Part shown: positions 47,131 to 58,508 of the stretch, piece after piece | Layout: every line of letters begins with the position of its first letter | How positions within the stretch are numbered: the first letter of the stretch is position 1 | Origin: Pezizomycotina sp. ARF18 | Lineage: Eukaryota; Ascomycota | Direction of reading: 5' to 3' | NCBI GenBank assembly: GCA_002224055.1 | Contig: AZLU01000100.1 | Coordinates: 62,001-126,000, forward strand | Length of the DNA stretch: 64,000 nucleotides | Position numbers and translations under genes: made by a program | The notes under the pieces: generated by a model | What the model was told of the DNA's origin: nothing | The model's input: the letters and a program-made list of their open reading frames with translations, nothing else | Databases searched by the model: none

Positions 47131-48172
47131 CCCACGCCCCACGTCGGTGTGATCCAGCGGTACGCGTGGATCTAGGGGGCTTGAAATCGAGGAATTAGTT
47201 TCTCGGCTGGTACGTTTTCTCTTTCTTTCTTTCTTTTTCCAACTATGGCGGGTTAGGAGAAGGGATCTGTTGAGATCGTTTAGGAAAAAAAAAAAAAAAA
47301 AAAAAAAAGACAAATACTTTAGTTACTCACAAGCAAACTTGATCAGGATATCAGCCTGTGCATCTGCAACAAAAGTTTTTTTCTCAGTTGAGGTTTCTTC
47401 GACGTCTCGTGTCATAGCTTTTTGTCCATTCCCGCTACACTGCGATACATACAGTCTGCTTTTAAGCTCATTAATTTTATAAATAAGGAAAACTCCTCAA
47501 AATCGAACCAATGAATCAAGTGAAGAGCTGTAGCATTCAAAACCGAATTGTTACTCACGATCTCGTTCGGGCAATTAGTGTACACAATTTAGTTTCGCTT
47601 TATAGATAAAATAAATAAATGAATAAATAAGGAATAGAGAATGATAGGGGCGCTCTGTCCATTGCATGAGGAGACCCGTTATGCGTTATCAGTAGCCAGG
47701 CGAGGACCATGCATAGAAATGTTCGTATTTTTTTAGTTAAAGATAATCGGGATTTCAAGTCGCTTATACATGCCGTAGCTTTCATCTGCGATATACTGCC
47801 GCATGCTTAGCCTTTTTGACACTTAATAAGGAAATCGATCCTAAAGAAAAGACGGTAAACCACCTACGTGACCTCGTGCAATTGTAATATTCTAATTTAT
47901 TGTTTAATGGCACAAGTCTAGAATAGAGGGAATTAAGTGAAAAGATCTCGATATCATTTCGAGACGAGAGTTATTTGTAATTGTACTTTCATATCTCTTA
48001 TCTTCCTGTGGTACCGTTATTCTCAATTCGAGCTCTACACGACGGTCAATTATGAAGCAGGTATACCAGATTGCATCCTATGCTGTTATGCAAAGTCATG
48101 TCGATATATCTATTGGGGCAGACAAGCTCAGGGATAACCCCTCCCGGAGAATGGCGGAAACTGGGAAGAGGA
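47131..48172. other. Array spacer, no gene seen
   Basis: This is the longer spacer between members 3 and 4. It holds the A tract at 47285-47308 and TTTCTTTCTTTCTTT near 47219-47233. No frame here begins with the family M-C motif. Confidence 0.45.
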
Positions 48173-48360
48173 TATAAAATAGACTGGTGTGGAGGTCTCG
48201 GTGACAATAGATATATCGAGTAACTTCAACCACGAAGTCGTACTAACTCACAGCTAAAAGCACCTTGGAGCTACAAAGTCATTAGATCAGCAATTAACGA
48301 CATTCAGCACATGTGTTGAACACCCCCCACCCCCCCTATTTTTCAAGAATAGCTTCGACC

Positions 48361-48623
48361 ATGTGCGTCAGGAAAGAAATCTACGGAAGCTGCGACTGCC
48401 TTTACCGAGCCTACTTGACCCAGTGCGAACAATCCACCTCTACCGCTACCGAGTTAACTTGTATTCCTAAAATCTGTGCACGCGATCGTATAAAAAGGAA
48501 ATTACTCGCATGGATCTCCCCTGCGCCGATTGCCAAGATGGACACGATAAAAGGGCTCATAAGAGGAAAATTCCCGGCGTGGGATATCTAGGGTCCGGAC
48601 CACCCCAGGTTGGGAGAAATTGA
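48361..48623 (+). CDS. Small Cys-rich array protein, member 4
   Basis: It reads MCVRKEIYGSCDCLYRAYLT, then QCEQSTSTATELTCIPKICA. After a frame change in the A run near 48491 it continues KEITRMDLPCADCQDGHDKR, carrying the family C-x-x-C-Q-x-x-H-D, and ends PPQVGRN. About 87 residues with nine cysteines. TATAAAAT at 48173 is 188 bp before the ATG, and a C run near 48323-48336 sits in the leader. No signal peptide. The context ACCATGTGC is a good fungal start. Confidence 0.6.
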
Positions 48624-49414
48624 AATCGGTAAATTCATTTTGGGGATACTGTTTGAAACGTCAAACCTTCACTGGACTCGGATACGAGTTCTGTAGTTAC
48701 AGGCTCGTTAATTCAGGATATTATTATACCTAGTTTTTGAGTTCAGTACCAGTTTATTGGTAATTGGGATTATTGCTGTCTATATTTTCTGTTGCATCAT
48801 ACTAAACATTAAAAAAAAGAGTTAAAATCTTTTTGAAAGCAAATATATACAAATGCAAAGATATAAAGGAGTAATGCGAATATCTATATAGGGCGGACAA
48901 CGTATAAATTCAGACAATGATATCTGAGACCAGGTTATGAATTGCGTTATCCTTCGGCGTCTCTTTTAGCAGTAAACTGAAAAAAGCCCTCCAAAACTGT
49001 AACTCAACGAAGAAATTTCCTTAATTTTCTGTGAGCTTGTAAAATATATTATTTAAAGTAAAGGATTCATAGCGCTGTTATTGCATTTTTGATGGCCCGC
49101 GTGAAGAGTTGTCTCGGATGGATGACTGGCTTTCCATTGAGTAATTTTCATTGTTAGCTCTTCCGTAAGGTTGGGTAAATATTTTATTCAGGCATAGTAT
49201 AAGGTTAAGGGTACGTCCCGAAAGAATCTTGATGAGCGATGGTATAAATTCAACTACAACTGGTGATAGACCCTGCGCTAATCATCGTATTGACAAGAAA
49301 ACAGAGGATTCCATCTAGGAGCTGCAATACCAAAAATTATCAAAAGGACGCTACTATACACGCACGAATATTTCCAAGACATCGAAAAAAGAAAATCTCT
49401 AGAATACCTTCAAG

Positions 49415-49645
49415 ATGTGCTTCAGAATCTTAACCCTCGATCTGGTCTGCAAATGCCTTATAAACGTCAGGTAGAAATGTGCCGTCGCGCCGACCCAAGC
49501 GGTAACCCAGAACATTGTGAACTTTTCCAAGTCTGGGTTATCGACAGCTATTAATATATTGCTCGGTACCAGACCGATGCGACGCTTGTCAACGAGAGCA
49601 TGATGCCAGGACTGCCGAACGAACGGCTGAAGGAACGTCTGAGTA
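49415..49645 (+). CDS. Small Cys-rich array protein, member 5
   Basis: The opening is MCFRILTLDLVCKCLINV, matching M-C-x9-C-x-C. The next frame gives VEMCRRADPSGNPEHCELFQ, and a third gives VPDRCDACQREHDARTAERT, with the family C-x-x-C-Q-x-x-H-D. Two frame changes (near 49470 and 49545) are needed. TATAAATT at 49243 is 172 bp upstream. About 76 residues with eight cysteines. Confidence 0.5.
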
Positions 49646-50189
49646 GTTGGTGGGAGAGACTTTGGTTGCCGACGGGCTTGATACTTGCACCGCTTTCCAA
49701 TACCAGCAGTATCTGACTTCTCTCTTTTTTTTTTTTTTTTTTTTTCAGAAGCAGGAATGGGGTTACGGTTTTTTTTTATTATTATTCGTAGAACTTTGCA
49801 AGAGCATAATTAATTTTTAGTGTACCTACGTTTTTATTTCGCGTTGTAGAGGTAAAAAGAAGAGGAAAATAAAAGAAAAATAAAAAAGCGAGAATAGAAC
49901 AATTGGAACGCTACTACTAGTATCCATTCGGTGAGACTTCCCAATCGAAGCTTCTCGAAGGGCGGAACCTAGTCAACAGTGGCAGCCTCAAGCATTCCGA
50001 TGCTCTGCGGCGGTCCTGTCTGGCAAAGCAGAGCTCGGATATATCATCCACCGGGGACGGACTGCACTCTAACCATCAATAGACCAAGAACACGGCCAAA
50101 CTACCTCTGAGCTACAACCCGACAGTTCCAAATCAAATCGCCACCTACAGAAAAGATAAACAGCACTTCAGAGCACCATCAACTTGAAG

Positions 50190-50423
50190 ATGTGCACTAT
50201 TTCGGAACAGCGCTGGAGAATTTGCGACTGTCTTCTCAAATTCAGTTTGGTGCTTTGCATTCGCTCCAACGACCCGAAGGGTTGTCATGAAAAACGCGCT
50301 GGAATTACCTATTCTGGGGAGCTATGCCGCGAACATCAGCAATTATACGACGACATACTCGCTGAGATGAGTTCATCATCTGAGTCTCCTATAACACCGA
50401 AATCGCCTCAGAAAGAGCTATAA
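50190..50423 (+). CDS. Small Cys-rich array protein, member 6 (intact)
   Basis: This is an uninterrupted 77-residue frame: MCTISEQRWRICDCLLKFSL, VLCIRSNDPKGCHEKRAG, then ELCREHQQLYDDILAEM and a Ser/Pro-rich end. The last motif has His in place of the second Cys (C-x-x-H-Q-x-x-Y-D), still compatible with metal binding. The ATG at 50190 is chosen because the M-C start is family-wide. A TATA-like GATATATC lies about 152 bp upstream. This copy needs no frame change and is a reference for the family. Confidence 0.7.
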   Translation: MCTISEQRWRICDCLLKFSLVLCIRSNDPKGCHEKRAGITYSGELCREHQQLYDDILAEMSSSSESPITPKSPQKEL

Positions 50424-51282
50424 ACCGTGGACAGCGCAAGCTATTCAGCATTGAGGATCCTGGAAGACTACTATTAGTTTACTATAGATTATTACTATGT
50501 AAATTACCTATTTATTGGCACGTTGGACCATCAGTAGTGTTTACAGTGGCAAATGCTAGACCCCCCAAAAAATAAAATAAAATAAACGCCTAAATAAAAA
50601 TCAATGAAAAAAAATCGAAACTTAGAAATTCAACTGATCATGTCAAGGCTGAGCATGCCAACTTGCGAATCCAGGCTCTACATACTATGTAGAAGTTTTT
50701 TTTTTTTTTTTTTCCTTCAAAATTGGGTTTCAAACATGCCATGGGATTTTAGATTCACTCGTCTCGCCAATCTAATACCGCTAGCATAATAGTACGTGTA
50801 GTCGAGGGATATCTGTGAAATAATGACGTTCAGGAGTACGTAGTGCAATTCCTGAGTTCATAAGGATAGGTTGATGTCTGAAGACGACTGGATGGAATTT
50901 AATTGATATCACTTGTCACTCTTTCAAGCTAGACCGAAAAACTGCATCGGATTTTGTATGGGAATGAGCAATGGGGCGTGAAATAATTATAACAATGAGG
51001 TAACGAATCTTTTTCGGAGTAATTCTCCAAGTCCAGCCGTTTCTGCAACTTCAAGATGATACTTGCAGTGCCTGCCCCTGGCAGTGAGCTTAATGATATA
51101 TACATCCTAAAGAACTTGAAGCCTTGTTGAAAAATGCAAGGCGGTATAAATATTTTACCTTGGACCGGTGGCACTGCTCTCGCCATACCCATCAAAGTCA
51201 CTACTTACCTGGGAGCTACTGTACAATCATCTACGAAACAGCCATCACTATATCATAAACAACACTTTAGAACAGCCGCAAG

Positions 51283-51477
51283 ATGTGCATTTCATCAAAA
51301 ACCTACTGGGAAACTTGCCTCTGCCTTTGTTATCACAACTTCGTAAAATGTATTCGCGTGAACCAAATTGGTTCGCAGGGCTGTGATATGGTAAAAAAGG
51401 GGATCTTTTTCACCAAGGGTCGATGCGAATCGTGCCAGCAAACGTATGATGCGAGGCTAGCTGAATTACTTTCATAG
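51283..51477 (+). CDS. Small Cys-rich array protein, member 7 (intact)
   Basis: This is an open 64-residue frame: MCISSKTYWETCLCLCYHNF, VKCIRVNQIGSQGCDMVKKG, then GRCESCQQTYDARLAELLS. It shows the complete family pattern M-C-x9-C-x-C ... C ... C ... C-x-x-C-Q-x-x-Y-D. TATAAATA at 51145 is 138 bp before the ATG. No signal peptide. The shortest complete member, it probably represents the core fold. Confidence 0.7.
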   Translation: MCISSKTYWETCLCLCYHNFVKCIRVNQIGSQGCDMVKKGIFFTKGRCESCQQTYDARLAELLS

Positions 51478-52179
51478 CAGCAATCCTAAGAGAAATCAGC
51501 GGTCTATTTAGCTCAGAGAGATTTTCTACTCTCAAGAAGATTTAGGCCTATCTTAATATTTTAGAATAGGATTTTAGAAAATATCACTCTGTTTTAATCA
51601 AATAATAATAAACTATTTATTCAAGTTGTTCACATTTTAGTTTGACTATAGCTATGAGCCTGGGGAGGGACATGTTAAGGACGTATGTCGGTCTGTATTC
51701 TATTTGAGAGCCAAGAGCAGAACCGAGCCATAAACATTAAATTCTCTCTATTTTATGATTCTTTTCTTCGTATTCAGTATTGTTATGAATATTCATGGCG
51801 AATAACAACGAATTTTGCTTCAAGTCTCATAATACTTTTGTGACAACACTGAGGCAAAATTTATATGGATAAGCTTCGGTAAACCAACGTGCTTGATGTG
51901 TAATGACTAACGGCTGGTAAATTCAACCTTCCACCTGAAGCTCATGGTGCCCGATGCAAGCTGGTGCTTGAGCGTCATGATAAATACCAATTCTCCGGCT
52001 TTTCCATAATCCGCCGGACTCTAGTTAATCAATATTAGCCACAGAACTATTACTCTAATCAAGGCGACATTTCCTGCATCATCATTCTAAATTCTAGGAT
52101 TTTCTGATCTAAAATATAAAGCCCATATACCATTAGCGACCACGAGACACGTTATAGAGAAGCTCCGAATTCTGGAACA

Positions 52180-53137
52180 ATGTGCCTCAACGTGTTTTAC
52201 TGGTACAGCATATGTCATTGTAAGGTCGACGCCAAGGTCCTCAGAACCTGCGCGCGCCGTCTGGAACCCATCAAAGGACACAGGTCTTACTGCAAAGAAC
52301 CTAGAGATCTAACTTTCGAATTTAAAGAGGAGATGTGCTCCAAGTGCAAACGTTTACCAGGGACAAACGCAAAGAGATAGAGCTGAAGTACAAGAGCGGC
52401 TAGACCGACGGAAAAAGGACAAGCAGAGACTCGACAAGGAGTGGGAGCGGCAACCGTGGATCAAGGAGGCGGAGAAGAAGTTGAAGGAGCAGGAGCGCCT
52501 GGGCAAGAATTACCGCGGGAGTGATCGAACTGGTGGAGTGAGGGATGGAGATGAACAGAATTTCGACGATGTGGAAGTTGTTGACTGGACGACCTGGATT
52601 CGGATGAGAAGAACGCCTACATCACCCGGACGTGGAACGACCTCAAGAACCGCGCTTATGGTAGCCGCTCCAGTAGCCACCCTAGACGCGCCACGACGAT
52701 CGTCCTGATACTCGCTCTAACAGTCGTCCGGACACTCGCTCTAGCAGTCGTCCGGACACTCGCTCTCGTAACCGTCCTCCTACTCGCTCCGGCAGCCGGC
52801 CACGTGTGCACTTTGAGGACGAGCTTGATAACGCCCGCTCCGCCAAGGAGTTTAGCAGTAGCTCTGACGATGATCTGCTTGATATTCGCCCCAGCAGTCG
52901 CCACGGGCAAGAGCCCGATCTGATAATCGCGAGGAAGTTGAATACCGTACTAGTAGTCACCACCATCATCGCCACCGTCACCGCCATCGCCATCGTTCGC
53001 GTTCTCGTTCGCGTGAACGGGAGGGCGATAGCGGCTCGCAGACCAACCTTACTGAGTTCCGCCCAATTAGCTCCCCTACTTTCCGACCCGGCACCCGCCC
53101 TAGTAGTCACGATAAATCTCGCAGCCATCGGTACTAA
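52180..53137 (+). CDS. Array member 8 with long charged, RS-repeat tail
   Basis: The N-terminus is a family domain: MCLNVFYWYSICHCKVDAKV, LRTCARRLEPIKGHRSYCKE and EMCSKCKRLPG. After a frame change near 52357 a highly charged coiled-coil-like segment follows (RDRAEVQERLDRRKKDKQRL, EAEKKLKEQERLGKNY), then an acidic stretch and DDLDSDEKNAYITRTWNDLK. Four 8-residue repeats R-P-[DP]-T-R-S-x-[SN] are encoded by 24-bp units at 52701-52796. RVHFEDELDNARSAKEFSSS follows. A third region is rich in HR pairs and SR repeats and ends SSHDKSRSHRY. RS and HR tails are typical of nuclear RNA-processing proteins. TATAAA at 52115. Several frame changes are needed. Confidence 0.5.
52701..52796 (+). repeat. 24-bp coding minisatellite, four units
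   Basis: There are four head-to-tail 24-bp units sharing CGTCC and ACTCGCTC. Units 1 to 3 differ by only a few bases; unit 4 is more diverged. In the coding frame each unit gives R-P-[DP]-T-R-S plus two variable residues. Repeat number may vary between strains. Confidence 0.75.
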
Positions 53138-54089
53138 GCATCATGCCTCTGAGAGAGACTGCTGTGACAACTCGGACTTTGTGATATAGTTTTTATTTCG
53201 AAGTGGTAGTACCTGCCATAGAAGAATAAATCGCAAAAGCAGGCTTTCAGGACAGATTTGAAGACGCTTCCGCTTGTTTAATAATATTATTAGCTATTTG
53301 ACACAAACCACTGATTAGTATATAAACACTCAATAGCGAAAGCCGAATGTGTAAGGTAACATCAATGTATAGCAGCGTAGACTTGATCAGTAAGTAAAAT
53401 GCACTTACTGCCACATTGGAAGAAAAAAGAAATTGCATTTGTACTCGTTTCATTCGTATATCTCTAGCTCAAGACCAAATATGATATCTTGCGCCGAGTT
53501 TATCTATACAGTTAGTTATTTCCCATGTGATCGCCGTTTACTCTTCTTGATATTAGGCGCTATAAGTGTCACAGAAGCACAGAGCCATTTTGATTCTCTT
53601 TTTAGTAATATAACGATTATCCGGCACGGAGACGCAATGGCCGATGTAACAAATTATAGTCCGGTTTTCTCCGTTTCAAAATCGCCTGGGCTGAATTCCA
53701 TGCCTGCACTACCTTGCCGGGCTATATTCTATAGTTGCACAACTTCAATAACCCGGGGTATCGATACTTAAAACATGTGTAGACGCTTAGTCCGTACAAG
53801 CCCGAAAAGGGCCTAAATGCAGGGTATGGTACACACTTGAGGCAGGTGCTGATATTTCAGCTCCTTACGGATAGTAATTTACTTGTCCTCTCGTATCCTC
53901 GGATGATTATAAGATAACAGTCGGTTCCCAGTCACGATCCAATTGAAGGTTGTGTACAAATATACCACAGAACTACGGTCTTCATTCTACATACTATAAA
54001 AATTACCGAAATCTAATCACTGGCCCAACAATTCATTAACACTTATAACCAGAAAATAAAGTCCAAAATCTCAGATTATCCGATAGAGG
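53138..54089. other. Array spacer, no gene seen
   Basis: No family member is recognised. A plus-strand frame at 53433-53771 has no family motif. TATAAA at 53995 serves member 9. Confidence 0.45.
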
Positions 54090-54332
54090 ATGTGTTTTCG
54101 ATACACATACGTTTACTCGTGCGGCGAAAGGCAGCCTGGAAAGACCCAAAAATGCGACGAGGAGAAACTTGCAGTGTGGGGACGCGAGCATTGTGAAAAG
54201 GTCCGACAGTTAACGCAGGATGTACCAAGGCGTTGTGGATATTGCTTCCCTTACTGCTACAACATCGAGATACTCATGAAGAAAAAGAGGGACGCCGAAG
54301 TCGGTGAAGAGCTAGGGGGAAGTCCAGCCTGA
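54090..54332 (+). CDS. Small Cys-rich array protein, member 9 (intact)
   Basis: This is an open 80-residue frame: MCFRYTYVYSCGERQPGKTQ, KCDEEKLAVWGREHCEKVRQ, then VPRRCGYCFPYCYNIEIL and a charged end with a short KKKRDAE run. The C-x-C at the N-terminus is C-G-E here, but C-G-Y-C keeps the C-x-x-C near the end. TATAAA is 95 bp before the ATG. No signal peptide. It closely resembles the common ascomycete small proteins that begin M-C-x(n)-C-G. Confidence 0.65.
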   Translation: MCFRYTYVYSCGERQPGKTQKCDEEKLAVWGREHCEKVRQLTQDVPRRCGYCFPYCYNIEILMKKKRDAEVGEELGGSPA

Positions 54333-55175
54333 AAGACACTCGTGGGCGCATTGACCAGTCGATAATATAGCTGGAGCCTTGCAAGGTACACGCGGCGCCG
54401 GCAGACATATCTTTACTATTATCACTCGACAATTGGGTATCGGAGCTAGCTCTGTGTCAATAAGTTACGTTGGTAAGGAACTATCCCATGATTCGATCGA
54501 TATGCTTACGTCTAATTGAAAGTGTATTGTCCAATAGAATGGCCGCCGTCAGATCGATATGTTTTTCCCCACCGACAATTGAAATCGCTTCTTGCTTCCT
54601 GACCATAGTATTTTAATTCGACTCCAGATTACTTATACATTAGTTAATATACCTTCTTTCTTTCCACCCTCTCTTCATAGATCTACATTCCTTGATCAAT
54701 ACCGCTCCTAAGGTGGAGTACATGTAAGGTTCTCGTGCCATGAAACGGGATAAAAATCACTGTATCGATAAGATAGACAAATAATAACGTCTGGAGCGTC
54801 GTATATAGTGCGCTGAGAGATTGGGTTATTTCTGCAGATACCGTAAAAATTAAATTTTCTGCAGACGGTGTTCCAGGATACGATCGCCTCGAAGTCTCCT
54901 GGGAGAGATCAGATGATCTGTTGCGATGGCGGTTGTTGCAATGGTTGGTTACAGCCAAGACTGCCTAGTGGCGTCCAATCATATGCCTAGATTACCGTCA
55001 CTTGTTCATGCTTTTGCCGCCTTTCCCGGGCTGTGAATCCTGCCAAGTCACTCGCCTCGACCGAAAAGTATCGTGTATCAGATATATAGATGTCATTGTC
55101 TGACCAAGGAACACCCAAGTTCTTAAGTTATTCTATTTTAAATACCTCCCCAGAATTCGCTCAAAATTTCTGAAA

Positions 55176-55375
55176 ATGTGCAACCAAGTGTCGATACAAT
55201 ACGTTAGATGCGGTTGCATTGTTCCGCACAACTCCGTTAAGCTTGCCCGCGGGTGGGAAAATATGATCCAATCTGTCTAGAGCTTGGCCCCCCAATTCTA
55301 AAGACTTACAACATCCGCTGCTCGACTTGCGAGGGCGATTACGCGCGATGGAGAGCTGAGCGCTTAGCAGGTTGA
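55176..55375 (+). CDS. Small Cys-rich array protein, member 10
   Basis: It opens MCNQVSIQYVRCGCIVPHNS. After a frame change near 55240 it reads ACPRVGKYDPICLELGPPIL, then NIRCSTCEGDYARWRAERLA and a stop at 55375. This gives M-C-x9-C-x-C and C-x-x-C-E-x-x-Y, with Ala in place of the usual Asp. The first half is close to member 3. No good TATA box is seen, only an AT-rich TTTTAAATA about 40 bp upstream. About 66 residues. Confidence 0.55.
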
Positions 55376-56145
55376 AGGAACACCTTTTTCGAATTTTGCC
55401 CTGATGTAGGTAACCAAAATCAATCCTAGTTAAAGTTATAGCTGAATCATTTCTCAATTTTTCATATCAGTAATGCTCGAGGAGGTCTCCGCGAATCAAA
55501 AAGACACAGATCCTGCGAAGTCTTATCAAGTTTCACTATTCCATTTACAGCTTGGTCTCGCTTAGCGAAGTTCGTATAGCCTGGTTGCCTCATTGTTTGT
55601 TTTGTATTATAATTTATAATCTTTCGTTCGCCTGTTCTCAAGCGATTACAAAAGAAAGCCTACCGAATAAATGAAGGATATGCCTAGTGTACTTTCCTCA
55701 GATTTGACTCGTCTCTTTTCTCAGATATCCCTTCTCAAAAAGATCAGGGCAGTTGATGGAAAGGGTTTAATACGGGCTTGGTTCTATCCTCTTCTTTAGT
55801 GTATTGATAATGTCCCTTATCAGGCGTAGCCTGTCTGTTTTTGTAATACCGTTCTACGATGTCGCGTGCCGTCTCTTCAGACGTTTGAGTTACCGCCTAA
55901 GAAATATCACCAATACCAGTGGTGTCTCGCGTCTCGTCAGAATCAGATGGCGTTCTTAGTTTCTACAGCCATATAAAAAAAGGGAGGGTTCTACTTCGAT
56001 TATACAACAGCTATACTTCTTAGAACTACTTAGAGTAAAACGCTCTTGGAAGCTCCTAGAAACAAAAGAGTTGTGATGTGGGCCACTAGAGGCTGGGAAA
56101 GTAGGCATTAACATGTGATTATTCGCGGATGTTTCGCAATAACTA
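55376..56145. other. Intergenic, no gene seen
   Basis: This stretch lies between the last array member and the HET-type gene. No coding frame is supported on either strand. Confidence 0.45.
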
Positions 56146-57976
56146 ATGGCTGAGCGAGGGCTTTCACCCGACGAGGCCTTCAAGGAGAAGAATTTAAACC
56201 CATGCATCGCGCCAATTCGCCGCTATATAATTAGATATCCAAATTCCTCTTCCTTCAAAGTTCAGCGTCCCTTGTTTTTCTTTACAAATTGTCTTAGTGA
56301 CCCAAATTTGTATCATAATATCACTCTAAACCACGCAATGGTGTTCCTACAACTCTGCCTGTTCTATGAAACGCGAACTCCCAGATATTAGTATGCAGAT
56401 ATCCACAAACCGACATACATAGCAATCTCGCACATTTGGACCGATGAAGCTAACTGGACGCAGAGAGATGTTAAGGCATCACAACAAAAGACGCGATTCA
56501 TAAGAGAGAAGATCCGGATCTTGTTGGAGAAACTCCTTTTGATGGATATCCTGGCGGTAGACCAGCACGACCGAGCGGCTGCCCTCTCCGTGGTAGAGCA
56601 CATACCTACGATTTACAGAAATGCAAGCAAGATGATCGTAGTTCGCGAAAGCGGTGGTTTCGAAGAATGCTGCCTCAACATGGGTATAGATAATCCGACA
56701 CATGCGCCGATGGTGGTTGATCATATACACCACTTTCATTCCCCAGGGTTCTCGGAGAAATGGCTCACCAGAGTTTGGCCGTATCAAGAAATGAAGTTAT
56801 CCTATACCTTACAATTTGTGGTTTGTGATGACTACCATTGGCAGAGACGACCTCACTTCGGTTCACACGACCATGATCTCCAGGGAGCAATGATGACATA
56901 TTTTGCCAGCATCCTGAAATCGATCGTCTTGGTCGGGAATGGCTGGCTACTGGGGAGCCACCATGGGGGGGCGCTAAACCCTTCGACATTATTGAAATGG
57001 TCTTAATCTGGATTAAAAGATTTCAGAAAGTCCGACTTGAAAGGTTTCGAAAAGCGTTCTTCTACCGCGGTACAATAAGCAAGGGTTGTGCAATCCCGAT
57101 TGGACGGCCCGAAAAGACATAGGAAATTATCGAGTATCATCTTAGCCTATGACGAAAGCGGGGCTTGCCAACGGATAGCGAGCAGGCCTTGTGATTTTAT
57201 ACTATCCATTTTCCCGACGTTTAACTGGTACAAACTACCGCCAATATCCGAAGCATCTCGATGGGGGATCTTTGGGCCGATGCGCTCCATCAACTCAAGA
57301 ATAGACCCAAATCTGAGAGGGCAATGCTTTTACCAGGATAGCCCTAGGGATGCTGGACGCGCGTGCAAATTTATCGAACTCAGCATGTGCAACTCTAGAC
57401 ATCCGATGCCTTTCAGTTTACGCGAGTGTTGTAGCTTGTTCATCGAACTTCCATTTCAGCTACCCCCTCATCTTGCAGAGGTGCTGAAGCCGCTCCAAGG
57501 TTTCATCGGCTTCTCCCTCTGAAGCAGTATCAAACATTCTGGCTCATTGAGAACATTGACGACGACATAACACTCATGGAGGTTCTCCAAGCAATAAGCG
57601 AAAGCATGGGTTTCCTTCTTGCTATAATATTTAATAACAACGACGATATTCCGCGAGAGTTGTTTGACCTCAATGACGTATGCCACAGGAGGGAAGGCGA
57701 TGATATTAACAAACAGGAAGCAGGACCGAGGTTATTCCAAGGAGCCCTGACAAGAGACAGGAACTACACCTCGCGCTAGAGCTTCTTTTGACCATGAACA
57801 TGTTTTACCTGCGCGTGAAAATCATATTGGCCTCGGATCAAATCGAGCAGTCTCCGTACGTTTTCAAACGATGGTGGAATGGGATCGCGGTTTCGGTTCG
57901 GGTATATGGTAGGCCTTCACTGCGAAAGAAGCTAATGCGTCTTGCGGCGCTCGGAATATGCGGCCTTCCCCCTTAG
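56146..57976 (+). CDS. HET-domain-type protein
   Basis: HET proteins mediate heterokaryon incompatibility in fungi. Landmarks in order: HKPTYIAISHIWTDEANW (the HET opening, usually Y-x-A-x-S-Y-x-W), then LLLMDILAVDQHDRAAALSV (W-x-D-x-x-C-I-x-Q region), HIPTIYRNASKMIVVRES, and WLTRVWPYQEMKLSYTLQFV (the R-x-W-x-x-Q-E motif). Later parts include ASRPCDFILSIFPTFNWYKL, matching the D-x-I-x-x-I/L-F-P segment of one fungal HET subgroup, and LPFQLPPHLAEVLKPLQGFI. The frame starting MAERGLSPDEAFKEKN at 56146 is in the same frame as the HET opening but is separated from it by a stop at 56389, so the true start is uncertain. Frame changes occur at the G7 run near 56967 and elsewhere. It may be a pseudogene or an indel-damaged assembly. 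Confidence 0.6.
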
Positions 57977-58508
57977 CTCTCTAGACTGGTCACTAAAGCA
58001 CTTTAAACCTTACTTTCTGCGACCTGGAGGTCGGAAATGAACGCCTTGCTACGGCGTATCCTGTCTTAGCGGCCAAGAACTCGAATCTCCCGGCCGATGA
58101 ACACGTCGCGCTGGATCAAGGCCTACCAATCATTACCTTTGCATCAACTCTCCGAACGATCCTACTCACCAGGCATAAGAAACTTCTTACACATCAACCA
58201 ATACTAGCGGAGTTTAGATTGAAACGTTGCGAATATATATTGGACGATATAAACGGAAAGCATGCTGCGGGTTTTAGCTCTCATTAGCTCAGCGCATTTG
58301 CTGCCTACTGAGCTTTACTCTTTCGCTCTCCAAGCTGTTGAGCTTTCTGTAACGTGTACTAATTAGATTGAAAATAATAAATGGTTATTTTAACAGCGAT
58401 AATGTCTATATAGGCTTGCCGTGGCTTCTGGAAGATTCATAGATCTGAGTATGCCATCCATCACTGGCAAGAGACCGGGTCAAGTAATGCAGTATTTCAG
58501 TCGTGCGC
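57977..58508. other. Convergent intergenic region
   Basis: Between the HET-type gene (+) and the reductase gene (-). No gene is seen. The left part may still hold decayed C-terminal sequence of the HET-type gene. Confidence 0.4.

Noticed and set aside
53433-53771. An eleventh array member
   Set aside because: The frame has MISCAEF rather than a Met-Cys start and lacks both C-x-C and C-x-x-C motifs.
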